10,240 bases of DNA. Origin: Promethearchaeota archaeon (GTDB taxonomy: Archaea; Asgardarchaeota; Lokiarchaeia; Sigyniarchaeales; SOKP01). The stretch's first letter is position 1. Every line of letters starts with the position of its first letter. The translations under genes and the position numbers were made by a program. The notes under the pieces are model-generated. The model was not told the origin of the DNA and made no database searches. It saw only the letters and a program-made list of their open reading frames with translations. The stretch is taken from contig JAUWHC010000057.1 in NCBI GenBank assembly GCA_030606095.1, forward strand, positions 1 to 10,240, given 5' to 3'. This document shows positions 1-5,979 of the stretch, one piece after another.

Positions 1-287
1 AGGCATTAATCGAAAGGGCGGGTCTTGTGAGCAAAGTTAATGGTGACCTTCTGAAACATAAGGTTGGCGCAGCAGTAGTTGCCGTAAGGCGAGCGGGAGC
101 TACACATGTTTTTTCTAGCATAAATTATTTTTTTCTAATTAACCAAATGTTTGTCGTAGGTTCAAGTTATTGGAATTTAGGTATTGGATTAAATCCAGGA
201 GAAGTTATGAAAGATGCGGAAGGAATACAAACTTTTAAGAATTTAGGTAAAAACATGGCTTATTTACTCCAAAAACTTAATATCTAA
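1..287 (+). CDS. NADPH-dependent FMN reductase / flavodoxin-family protein, 3' end only
   Basis: The reading frame is open from the left edge (first complete codon at base 3) to a TAA at 285-287, so this is the C-terminal ~94 residues of a longer gene. An internal GTG at 27 is not a credible start because the frame and the family similarity continue upstream of it. The visible part resembles the C-terminal half of flavodoxin-fold NADPH-dependent FMN reductases and iron-sulfur flavoproteins: a KVGAAVVAVRRAG strand, a short segment ending in FVVGSSYWNLG, the GEVMKDAEGIQT stretch and a final helix LGKNMAYLL. Such proteins bind FMN and move electrons from NAD(P)H to flavin or small acceptors in the cytoplasm. 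The FMN phosphate-binding loop and any cysteine cluster would lie left of the window, so the subfamily cannot be fixed. An oligo-T run follows the stop. The family call is fairly secure; the substrate is unknown. Confidence 0.75.
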   Translation, partial: ALIERAGLVSKVNGDLLKHKVGAAVVAVRRAGATHVFSSINYFFLINQMFVVGSSYWNLGIGLNPGEVMKDAEGIQTFKNLGKNMAYLLQKLNI

Positions 288-291
288 TCTC

Positions 292-299
292 TTTTTTTT
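292..299 (+). terminator. Oligo-T terminator after the flavin reductase
   Basis: A run of eight T begins four bases after the TAA of the flavin reductase. Archaeal RNA polymerase commonly terminates at such runs without a hairpin. The next gene starts about 150 bases further on with its own TATA-like sequence, which fits a transcript boundary here. Confidence 0.45.
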
Positions 300-315
300 C
301 ATTTAGGTTTAATAA

Positions 316-341
316 AAACTTGTAGTTTATACTACAACTTT
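316..341. repeat. Inverted repeat upstream of the nucleotidyltransferase module
   Basis: A perfect 7-base inverted repeat, TTGTAGT/ACTACAA with a 4-base loop TTAT, spans 320-337. Beyond one C-C mismatch it extends by three further A-T pairs (316-318 with 339-341). It lies between the oligo-T run and the TATA-like sequence of the next module. It could be a hairpin in RNA or a dimer-protein operator; the sequence alone does not decide. It is not followed by a T run on the plus strand, which argues against an intrinsic terminator. Confidence 0.35.
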
Positions 342-392
342 AGTAAAAAATTATGAAGCAATAAACACCTTAAATTTAATATCTAAAAAAAG

Positions 393-404
393 TATATTAT
401 ATTT
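393..404 (+). promoter_or_regulatory. TATA-like box before the nucleotidyltransferase module
   Basis: The stretch TATATTATATTT, preceded by an A-run, resembles an archaeal TATA box. Transcription would begin near 420-425, leaving a leader of about 20 bases before the ATG at 446. A second AT-rich candidate (420-429) is closer to the start, so the assignment is tentative. No Shine-Dalgarno sequence is visible before the ATG. Confidence 0.3.
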
Positions 405-445
405 TAGAAAATAGCTATTTTTTAAATAATATAAGTAAAACATCC

Positions 446-688
446 ATGACAACTGAAAAAGATAAAGAGATTAGAAAATTATCGAGAGATTTTAAGGGTA
501 AAGTAAAACTTATGGAGAAAACGCCTCTTCGAGATTTGGATAAGATGTTTTCTGAATATTATGATGAAGGTATAGAACGGTACATCAGAGAAGAAAAAAT
601 AAAGCATCCCAATATGTCTGAAAAAGAGATATTAATAGAGATGTATAAATTTAGTGAAAAATTAAAAGGTAGAAAATATAAAAAATGA
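446..688 (+). CDS. Small charged protein, candidate partner (antitoxin) of the nucleotidyltransferase
   Basis: This encodes an 80-residue protein with no domain I can name. It is rich in Lys and Glu, looks almost wholly helical, and has no membrane segment or signal peptide. The middle (about 25-50) contains LRDLDKMFSEYYDEGIERYI; the end is strongly basic (KLKGRKYKK), possibly for nucleic-acid contact. Its TGA overlaps the next ATG in an ATGA arrangement, so translation of the two genes is very probably coupled. Small protein genes directly before nucleotidyltransferase-fold genes are often the antitoxin or chaperone half of two-gene modules, which is the basis for the suggested role. There is no direct motif evidence. 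The start is the only in-frame ATG near the front and has no clear ribosome binding site, so the transcript may be nearly leaderless. Confidence 0.6.
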   Translation: MTTEKDKEIRKLSRDFKGKVKLMEKTPLRDLDKMFSEYYDEGIERYIREEKIKHPNMSEKEILIEMYKFSEKLKGRKYKK

Positions 689-1314
689 AAGATATATTAC
701 CTAGAGCATTAGACCAATTAATCTCCGCTCTCGAAGATATTGAGAAGAAATTTGGAATTAAATATTATTTAGTAGGAGGTATTTTAGCTAATATATATTC
801 TATATTTCGAATAACTCAAGATATTGATTTTGTTGTTGATATTAATTCGAAAAATTTAGACATTAAACAATATATCTCTATATTAAGAACTTATAATTTC
901 GTGCCAATGCAAGATTGGGAACAAGCTGAAATTATAGCAAGTGAAACAAAAATACTTCAATATTTCGATCAAAGTGAACGTGTTAAATTTGATAATTATA
1001 TTCTTGATAAATTTGATAGAAGTAGGTATAAAAGAATTGGACCGATATCTTTAAAAAAAAGAGTAAAAGAGACTTTATTTGGAATTGAATGTTGGGTTGC
1101 TTCAAAGGAGGATTTTATTTTAAGTAAACTTGTTTTCGGTGGTTGGCAAGATTTTTCTGATGCGTTAGGTTGTTGGTTAAGGTTTAAAGACTATTTAGAC
1201 CTTACATACTTAGAAAATATAAGTAGAGATTTAGGAATTTATAAAGAATATAAATTATTAAAATCAGGAATCGAAGATCCAGATGAATATTTCAACATCT
1301 TAAAAGGATTATAA
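685..1314 (+). CDS. Nucleotidyltransferase-fold protein (DUF6036/MNT-like), likely toxin of a two-gene module
   Basis: The 209-residue protein opens with a helix and then shows the hallmark of the DNA polymerase beta-like minimal nucleotidyltransferase fold: YYLVGG at about 27-32 and TQDIDFVVD at 44-52, where Asp46 and Asp48 are the likely metal-binding pair. A third carboxylate may be Asp103 in VKFDNYILD. The WVASKEDFILSKLVFG stretch (137-152) matches the 'ASPEDLILSKL' signature of DUF6036-like and AbiEii-like proteins, and the C-terminal helices match as well. Families of this type transfer a nucleotide to RNA or protein, and many are toxins in toxin-antitoxin or phage-defence modules. The ATG overlaps the stop of the small upstream gene by four bases, supporting one transcript and one functional unit. 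The fold is well supported. The toxin role is inferred, and a housekeeping or tRNA-modifying role cannot be excluded. Confidence 0.7.
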   Translation: MKDILPRALDQLISALEDIEKKFGIKYYLVGGILANIYSIFRITQDIDFVVDINSKNLDIKQYISILRTYNFVPMQDWEQAEIIASETKILQYFDQSERVKFDNYILDKFDRSRYKRIGPISLKKRVKETLFGIECWVASKEDFILSKLVFGGWQDFSDALGCWLRFKDYLDLTYLENISRDLGIYKEYKLLKSGIEDPDEYFNILKGL

Positions 1315-1338
1315 CTTATTATAGAAATTGACTTTATG

Positions 1339-1356
1339 AGAGTAATTCCATACTCT
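1339..1356. terminator. Short hairpin between convergent genes, possible terminator
   Basis: AGAGTA (1339-1344) and TACTCT (1351-1356) form a perfect 6-base inverted repeat with a 6-base loop. It lies in the 96-base gap between the nucleotidyltransferase and dipeptidase genes, which converge. Reading leftward for the dipeptidase, a T6 run (1364-1369 on the other strand) comes just before the hairpin. It could serve either transcript, but the stem is short. Confidence 0.25.
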
Positions 1357-1410
1357 TTCCTTAAAAAAGATAAAGAATTTTTCATAAGAAAGATTAAATT
1401 AAAGAACTCT

Positions 1411-2547
1411 TTAACCCACAACTTTCTTAAAAAGTCTTAAGAAGTTTTCACCAGCAAGTTTCTTTATTTCTTGATTGCTATAGCCTCTCGAAATTAATCC
1501 CTTGATTAAATTAGGAAATTTCTTATATTGATCGAAATCCTCTACTTTTGTTAAAAAACTTGCCTTATCTTCGGGTCGAAAACCTAACGCGTCCATAAAC
1601 TCTCCAATCTTAATTGCCAAATTATCAGGAACTGAAAAGCCGTAAAAATCAGTGCCGATCCCAACATAATCAATTCCTACAAGATTCACTATATAATCGA
1701 GGTGATCAAGCCAATCATCTATAGTGGTTGTTGCGTTGCTCGTTAAAAATCCTGGAACTGCATACACGCCTATATATCCACCCTTTTCCGCAAGAGCTTT
1801 GAGAAAATCGTCGTTTTTCCCTCTTACATGTTCATATAAATTTTTTGCCGATGTGTGAGAAGCAATAATTGGGTCTTTAGAATTCTCTAAAGCATCAAAT
1901 GATGTTTGAGGACCGCAATGAGAGATATCAACAATTGCCCCAAGTTCATTAATCTTGTGAACGACTTCGATACCAAATTCTGTTAAACCTCTATCTCTTA
2001 CGGCTGTACATCCAGTTCCAACGGTAATCTTTTTGTTATAGGTTAATTGCATTATTCTGAATCCTTGCATATAATTGAGCTCAACCATGTTAATATCTTT
2101 ACCGATATGTTGCATGCTTTGAACATTTAAAATTATACCTTTTTTTCCCTCTTTATGCGCTCTTTCAATATCTGCTCCCTTTAAAACTTTAATAAATAAA
2201 TCTGGTCGATTTTCTATAATATATGTCAGAAAAGAGAAGTTATGAAAAACACCATCAAAGGAATATGGTTTTGAATACATAGGTCCAAGCGTCCAACTTA
2301 CGCAAGTCACTCCACATTGTTTCCATGCTTCGACATATTTAGAAAACTATTTATCGTTATTAACCACATTTCTCGCAAACATCGTTGCTAAAATAGGGAT
2401 TACATCCCAGGGATTCATCCCTTGAGCTAACATCTCATCACAAGCCTTAATAAGGTCATCTGACCATAATAGAGGCCCATGACTAAGTGTATCAATAATG
2501 ATACTTGACTCTAAAATCTCATTTAACCTATTATTTATTTCGTTCAT
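1411..2547 (-). CDS. Membrane dipeptidase-like metallohydrolase (peptidase M19) with one in-frame TAG
   Basis: Two adjacent open frames (2547-2347 and 2310-1411) are in the same phase, separated only by TAG at 2349-2347. Read through, they give one 378-residue product, a normal length for peptidase M19 (renal/membrane dipeptidase) enzymes, which hydrolyse dipeptides with a zinc pair in a TIM barrel. Codon 67 is TAG; coding continues as FSKYVEAWKQCG before the strongly family-like part. Visible family motifs are LGAIVDISH (His210), IIASHTSAK (His231) and GIGTDFYG (Asp300). The canonical N-terminal His-x-Asp is not evident (IDTLSHG instead), and the bridging Glu appears as Gln143 in NVQSMQHIG, as in a divergent M19 branch. 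The ATG at 2547 has a strong AAAGGTGG site four bases upstream. The TAG may be a nonsense mutation, a sequencing error, or pyrrolysine; reading frame and motifs after it are undamaged. Confidence 0.75.
2347..2349 (-). other. In-frame TAG codon inside the dipeptidase gene
   Basis: On the minus strand the codons read AAT-AAC-GAT-AAA-TAG-TTT-TCT-AAA-TAT, with the same frame open on both sides. It falls at residue 67, outside the recognisable metal-binding motifs. No frameshift accompanies it. Recoding (pyrrolysine) and a point nonsense mutation are both compatible with what is seen. Confidence 0.85.
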
Positions 2548-2551
2548 AATG

Positions 2552-2559
2552 CCACCTTT
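2552..2559 (-). promoter_or_regulatory. Shine-Dalgarno site of the dipeptidase gene
   Basis: AAAGGTGG on the minus strand ends four bases before the ATG at 2547. It is one of the clearest ribosome binding sites in the window. It marks the start of the N-terminal part as a real gene start, so the portion before the TAG is still dressed as a translated gene. A TATA-like TTTATAATA lies at 2576-2568, rather close for a leadered transcript. Confidence 0.6.
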
Positions 2560-2607
2560 GTTTTGTGTATTATAAATAATCGGACCTTGAATTTTTATAC
2601 TTTTAAG

Positions 2608-2667
2608 TTATGAATATTTTTTGATCCATTCAATAAGTTTTTTATTAAACTCATCTGGTTCTTCATT
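2608..2667 (-). pseudogene. Short gene tail resembling an alpha/beta-hydrolase C-terminus
   Basis: Directly after the TAA of the DUF4258 gene, and in the same frame, the minus strand encodes EEPDEFNKKLIEWIKKYS and then TAA. This pattern (an E-x-P-[ED]-E-F-N run followed by an amphipathic helix) is what one sees at the very C-terminus of many alpha/beta-hydrolase-fold enzymes, after the catalytic His. There is no start codon and no upstream body, so it cannot be a gene by itself. I read it as the last ~18 codons of a lost hydrolase gene left behind when the toxin-antitoxin pair or another rearrangement replaced the rest. The stretch is short, so chance resemblance is possible. Confidence 0.35.
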
Positions 2668-2907
2668 TTATGAGGTATTTTTCTCTGTTTTTGAAGTTTT
2701 ATATGCTGTGATGACTATTTTCGCATCTCCCTCAGAGAAATAAAAAACACGTAAAAGTCGCCTTTCTATTATTTTTTGAGCTACAGAATTCCCATATAGA
2801 TCTTTCTTTAAAAGGTCGGGATTATTAATCGTATCTAGTATCTCATCTTTGGATATATTCCGCTTTTTAATCCTTTGCAAAGCATGCTTAGTGAATTTTA
2901 TTGACAT
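2668..2907 (-). CDS. DUF4258 protein, probable toxin
   Basis: This 79-residue protein matches the DUF4258 family over its whole length. It starts with FTKHALQRIKKRNIS (5-19; His8 in the conserved 'H-A-x-x-R' helix). A helix-loop ending in the NNPDLLKKDLYGNSVAQK stretch (28-45) follows, then RLLRVFYF (50-57) and a final strand VITAYKTSK (65-73). DUF4258 proteins have a RelE/ParE-like fold and are usually encoded beside a DUF2283 protein as a putative type II toxin-antitoxin pair. The partner is directly upstream: its TAA lies inside this gene's first codons, a 10-base overlap starting at ATG 2907, so synthesis is probably coupled. Toxic activity (mRNA interferase or other) has to be inferred from the fold. 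Function is otherwise unknown. Confidence 0.8.
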   Translation of the reverse strand: MSIKFTKHALQRIKKRNISKDEILDTINNPDLLKKDLYGNSVAQKIIERRLLRVFYFSEGDAKIVITAYKTSKTEKNTS

Positions 2908-3125
2908 TCTACAATCATAGGTATTATTTCTTCAACATCTTTTTGAACAAGCTCATTGAGATTAAGATTGCGATCTGTGAAATTTAATATTTCCACGCCT
3001 ATTAGCCGATCGCCTTTACCATAATCAACTATTATGCCTTTAGCAATTTCATCTGATTCTAGGATTTCTTCATTCGAGAAACGCAGATATAAAGCATTTG
3101 CTACTTTATCAAAAGAAAATTCCAT
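2898..3125 (-). CDS. DUF2283 protein, probable antitoxin
   Basis: This 75-residue protein is a standard DUF2283 member: a first strand-turn-strand FDKVANALYLRF (5-16), an acidic turn ESDEIAKG (23-30), IIVDYGKGDRLIGVEILN (31-48), and a variable charged tail. DUF2283 proteins are small all-beta proteins found in front of DUF4258 genes and regarded as the antitoxin half. The two genes overlap by 10 bases in the order antitoxin then toxin. The ATG at 3125 is preceded by AT-rich sequence (TTTAAAATAAT on the minus strand) without a Shine-Dalgarno site, and a TATATAG stretch further upstream could be the promoter element. If the pair is autoregulated, as is usual, the operator should be in 3126-3190. 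Confidence 0.8.
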   Translation of the reverse strand: MEFSFDKVANALYLRFSNEEILESDEIAKGIIVDYGKGDRLIGVEILNFTDRNLNLNELVQKDVEEIIPMIVECQ

Positions 3126-3189
3126 ATTATTTTAAATAAGTATTTAATTTTATTCTTTTCTATATAGCCCTAAATAACAAACAACTTCT

Positions 3190-3414
3190 TTAATATAAAA
3201 TTGCGGAATTAATATACCTCAGATTGTTACAATTAGTCATTTTCATTGCCTTCGCTAAAATTTTCTGCAAATATTCCATTTGAACGCGTACACCATATAT
3301 TCCAGTACCAACAGCGGCCCTAACGATATCACGACCATTTAATACGACATCCGCACCAAGAGCGAGCATTTTTAGAACATCGTATCCTGTTCGAACGCCT
3401 CCATCATACCATTT
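3190..3414 (-). pseudogene. C-terminal remnant of an FMN-dependent alpha-hydroxy-acid dehydrogenase/oxidase
   Basis: On the minus strand a frame different from fumarase's encodes about 74 residues, from KWYDGGVRTGYDVLKMLALG to a TAA at 3192-3190, with no internal stop. DGGVRTGYDVLK, ALGADVVLNGRDIVRAAVG and the later MEYLQKILAKAMKMTNC stretch are the C-terminal FMN phosphate-binding and final helix regions of the lactate oxidase / glycolate oxidase / alpha-hydroxy-acid dehydrogenase family. Intact members are about 350-400 residues, so roughly four fifths, including the N-terminal barrel and the active-site residues, is missing. There is no start codon; the homologous part begins about eleven bases inside the end of the fumarase gene. 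It is best read as a gene tail left by a rearrangement that joined fumarase to it. A misassembly in metagenomic data would look the same. Confidence 0.7.
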
Positions 3415-4783
3415 TTTTAGGGTCTAAAAGTTCGTCCAAATTATCGATCTTTAAACCCATTTCTTTAATTACTGCTTTACAGGTTTTGCCTTCCTTATGC
3501 GCCCTTTGGGCGATTTCAGAACATTTATCGTACCCTATAATAGGCGATAAATTAGTAACAATCATTAGCATTTGGTCTAAATTCATATTGATTTGTTCAG
3601 TGTTCGCTTTTAAGCCGATTAAGCAATTAATAATAAAAGAATTAATACCCCCTATTAAAATTTCAATTGATTCAAGAACATTTACAATCATTACCGGTTT
3701 AGCAACATTTAAATCTAAAATGCTTCCATACATTTCTCCACTCGTGACGACAGAATCGTTTCCGATAACTTGAAGGCATACTTGTATCAAAGCTTCAGAT
3801 TGAGTAGGATTAATTTTTCCAGGCATAATAGACGAACCAGGTTCGTTTTGTGGCAAAATTAATTCTGAAAGACCAGCTCTAGGACCACTACCCATCCATC
3901 GAATATCGTTTGCCATTTTTAAAAGAGATAACGCTAAAAGTCTTAAATTACTGCTAGCTTTAACTATAGTATTATGCGATGATATCCCCTCTGCTTTCAC
4001 GGGATTAATTTTAAATGAGAGGGAAGATATTTTAGAAAGATGAGAAACGGTAAGCTTCGCAAAATCTTTATGAGTGTTTAATCCAGTTCCTAAAGCGGTA
4101 CCACCAATAGGAATATAATACAATTCATCCAATACATTTTTTAATCGTTCAATATTAATTTCAATTTGTCTCTTGTAAACATTAAATTCTAAAGATAACG
4201 GTATTGGAATGGCGTCTTGTAAATGAGTTCTTCCAACTTTGATGATATCTTCAAATTCATTAATTTTGGCTTCCAAAACTTCTTTCAATCTATTAAGAAT
4301 AGGAATTAATCTTTGAACCATATGTACCGTTGATATATGCATTGTACTCGGGATTACGTCGTTAGAAGATTGCCCTTTATTCACATGATCGTTTGGATGG
4401 ATCGGATGTTTTTTACCCATAGGAAAGCCTAATATTTGAGTAGCTCTATTAGCCAATACTTCGTTCATGTTCATGTTTGTTTGAGTACCACTTCCAGTTT
4501 GATAGATATCAATTGGGAACTGATCGAGATATTTCTCTTCGTCTAAAATCTCGTTAACAGCTTGTAGGATCGCATCTCCTTTTTCTTTGTCAATCAACCC
4601 TAATTCCATATTTGCTAACAAACAAGCTTTTTTAAGCTGTGCTAACGACATTATAAATACTTTAGGGAACATTTTTCCACTAATTTGAAAATTCTGGATC
4701 GCTCTTTGAGTATTTACACCCCAATACACGTCGATAGGAACTTCCACTTCCCCTAAAACATCTTTTTCGATGCGATAATTCAA
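3404..4783 (-). CDS. fumC: Class II fumarate hydratase (fumarase)
   Basis: The 459-residue protein interconverts fumarate and malate in the TCA or reverse TCA cycle as a cytoplasmic homotetramer without iron-sulfur cluster. It aligns with bacterial FumC throughout: IEKDVLGEVEVP near the N-terminus, TGSGTQTNMNMNEVLANRA (96-114), the HPNDHVNKGQSSND region (129-142), GRTHLQDA (184-191; His187), GGTALGTGLNTH (227-238) and the superfamily signature GSSIMPGKINP (316-326) with the catalytic loop serine (317/318). The TGSGTQ motif favours fumarase over aspartate ammonia-lyase. The start is TTG: a TAA lies in frame just upstream (4789-4787), no ATG occurs until residue 38, and the TTG matches the family N-terminus. 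The C-terminus ends at LLDPKKMV, where the coding frame runs into a dehydrogenase remnant; relatives usually have a few more residues, so little should be lost. Confidence 0.92.
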   Translation of the reverse strand: MNYRIEKDVLGEVEVPIDVYWGVNTQRAIQNFQISGKMFPKVFIMSLAQLKKACLLANMELGLIDKEKGDAILQAVNEILDEEKYLDQFPIDIYQTGSGTQTNMNMNEVLANRATQILGFPMGKKHPIHPNDHVNKGQSSNDVIPSTMHISTVHMVQRLIPILNRLKEVLEAKINEFEDIIKVGRTHLQDAIPIPLSLEFNVYKRQIEINIERLKNVLDELYYIPIGGTALGTGLNTHKDFAKLTVSHLSKISSLSFKINPVKAEGISSHNTIVKASSNLRLLALSLLKMANDIRWMGSGPRAGLSELILPQNEPGSSIMPGKINPTQSEALIQVCLQVIGNDSVVTSGEMYGSILDLNVAKPVMIVNVLESIEILIGGINSFIINCLIGLKANTEQINMNLDQMLMIVTNLSPIIGYDKCSEIAQRAHKEGKTCKAVIKEMGLKIDNLDELLDPKKMV

Positions 4784-4807
4784 GATTTAAACCAACCATA
4801 AAATGTT

Positions 4808-4816
4808 TATTTATAA
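4808..4816 (-). promoter_or_regulatory. TATA-like box of the fumarase gene
   Basis: TTATAAATA on the minus strand is centred about 29 bases before the TTG start. Archaeal transcription starts roughly 25 bases after the box centre, so the mRNA would have almost no leader. That agrees with the lack of a convincing Shine-Dalgarno site in front of this TTG. Confidence 0.4.
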
Positions 4817-4903
4817 GCTTATTAGAAATAGGTAGTAAAAAAAGTTTATATTAATATTTAATTATTTTTTTTCAGCTTTCAAATTAAAAAAAATGAAAAC
4901 GGC

Positions 4904-5809
4904 TTAAGAACTTAAAGTGCTTACAATTTCCTTAAAATATTTGAAAATCGTGGAGTAGTGCCCATCATTTGGATAAAATTTTCCTTCACAATTTGGAATT
5001 GCCTTACACATAGCACGACCCATAGCAACAGGTACAGCTTCGTCCACTTCTCCATGCCATATATACACTTCAAGTTTTGGAGATATATCTTCAGGGCTAA
5101 AACCCCAAGGCTTTGCGTATAATTTCCCTTCGTAAAATGCTCCTTTATTTCCTTGACGAAATGCTTCTGCGCTTTCTTTAATAAAAAGAGGAAGTAATTT
5201 AGGATCTTCCATAACTTCCCTATCTGATTCTGGAAACTTTTTAATAGTTTCCCTCATTTTCCTTTCTGCTTTTTCTAAATCTTTCAAACCTCGAGATTGA
5301 AAAGATATCATCAATTTAAAAAGCCATGGCATTCTTCGAATAACAAAAGATAATCTGCGAATACTTTTTATTTTTTCTTCTACTTCAAGATCTATTGGTC
5401 CTAAACCGCTAATAATACCACAAGTTGTTAAGCGATTAGGGATTTTATACGCACAGGCTGCAGCATATGGTCCGCCCCCTGATATACCTTCAATAGCAAA
5501 TTTGTCTATTCCTAAAGCGTCAGCTAGCTCAACTACATCATCTGGCCAGTCTAAAATTGTACGGTCTTTTTTGAAATCTGAAAGCCCCATTCCCGGCCTA
5601 TCGATTCCAATAAGTCTAATATTATTTTGAACAACTCTATCCGCAAAAATAGCAACTTCTAAACGAGAACCTGGAAATCCGTGGAAGTGAAATAATGGTT
5701 TTGCTTCTGGATTACCTAAATCTGCGTAACCAAGGTTCCTTCCGTCTTCTAACTTAACCGTTAGATTAACCGCTACCTTTTGTATTTTATCGAGTTTCTT
5801 ATATGTCAT
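4904..5809 (-). CDS. Alpha/beta-hydrolase fold protein, substrate unknown
   Basis: The 301-residue protein has a complete alpha/beta-hydrolase core. HGFPGSR (43-49) forms the oxyanion region and DRPGMGLSD (70-78) follows the third strand. The nucleophile elbow is GISGGG, with Ser110 in a canonical G-x-S-x-G. Asp256 in WHGEVDEAVP and His284 in NDGHYS complete the catalytic triad. A helical insertion rich in charged residues (about 140-230) is the cap domain. No signal peptide or membrane helix is seen, so it is cytoplasmic. This cap and elbow type is common among uncharacterised archaeal and bacterial hydrolases (esterase, C-C hydrolase or haloperoxidase-like annotations); the substrate cannot be told from sequence. 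It is separated from fumarase by 120 bases of AT-rich sequence and diverges from sucC, so there is no clear operon partner. The ATG at 5809 has only a weak GAAGAG upstream. Confidence 0.85.
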   Translation of the reverse strand: MTYKKLDKIQKVAVNLTVKLEDGRNLGYADLGNPEAKPLFHFHGFPGSRLEVAIFADRVVQNNIRLIGIDRPGMGLSDFKKDRTILDWPDDVVELADALGIDKFAIEGISGGGPYAAACAYKIPNRLTTCGIISGLGPIDLEVEEKIKSIRRLSFVIRRMPWLFKLMISFQSRGLKDLEKAERKMRETIKKFPESDREVMEDPKLLPLFIKESAEAFRQGNKGAFYEGKLYAKPWGFSPEDISPKLEVYIWHGEVDEAVPVAMGRAMCKAIPNCEGKFYPNDGHYSTIFKYFKEIVSTLSS

Positions 5810-5880
5810 AACTCTTCAAAATTTTCTTAATAAATTTTATATTATTATCATCTTAAAGATTTATAAGACTTAACACCTAA

Positions 5881-5895
5881 CTAAATATAATTTAG
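5881..5895. repeat. Small inverted repeat in the divergent promoter region
   Basis: CTAAAT-ATA-ATTTAG is a perfect 6-base inverted repeat with a 3-base spacer, midway between the hydrolase start (minus) and sucC start (plus). A further CTAAAT half occurs at 5931-5936. It could be a regulator site shared by the divergent genes, but such A/T repeats also arise by chance in AT-rich DNA. Confidence 0.25.
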
Positions 5896-5944
5896 AAAAA
5901 AAGCACCAAATGAAGGGTTTCTAAATTTAAATCGTATATTCATG

Positions 5945-5952
5945 TTATAAAA
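5945..5952 (+). promoter_or_regulatory. TATA-like box upstream of sucC
   Basis: TTATAAAA is the best TATA match in the divergent region for the plus strand. The expected transcription start (about 5972-5976) would leave only a few bases before the AUA start proposed at 5980, so either the leader is very short or a weaker upstream box is used. Confidence 0.25.
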
Positions 5953-5966
5953 GAAAACTCCTGAAT

Positions 5967-5972
5967 AGAGGG
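5967..5972 (+). promoter_or_regulatory. Shine-Dalgarno-like site that supports the AUA start of sucC
   Basis: AGAGGG ends seven bases before the ATA at 5980. This spacing is right for translation initiation, and it places the start exactly where the family N-terminus begins. No other good site lies before the next conventional start codon in frame, the TTG at 6151. Confidence 0.45.
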
Positions 5973-5979
5973 ATATAAA

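Noticed and set aside
1239..1421. Open frame of 60 codons on the minus strand at the convergent gap
   Set aside because: It overlaps the ends of both the nucleotidyltransferase and dipeptidase genes, and shows no family-like sequence.
3404..3406. Possible selenocysteine read-through of the fumarase TGA
   Set aside because: The codons after the TGA in the fumarase frame do not resemble fumarase; the similarity there is to a dehydrogenase in another frame. The fumarase domain is already complete.
3486..3773. Open frame of 95 codons on the plus strand
   Set aside because: It lies antisense inside the well-supported fumarase gene and has no family-like sequence.
3404..4783. Aspartate ammonia-lyase instead of fumarase
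   Set aside because: The substrate-loop motif is TGSGTQTNMN, as in fumarases, not the GAGTSVNMN type of aspartases.
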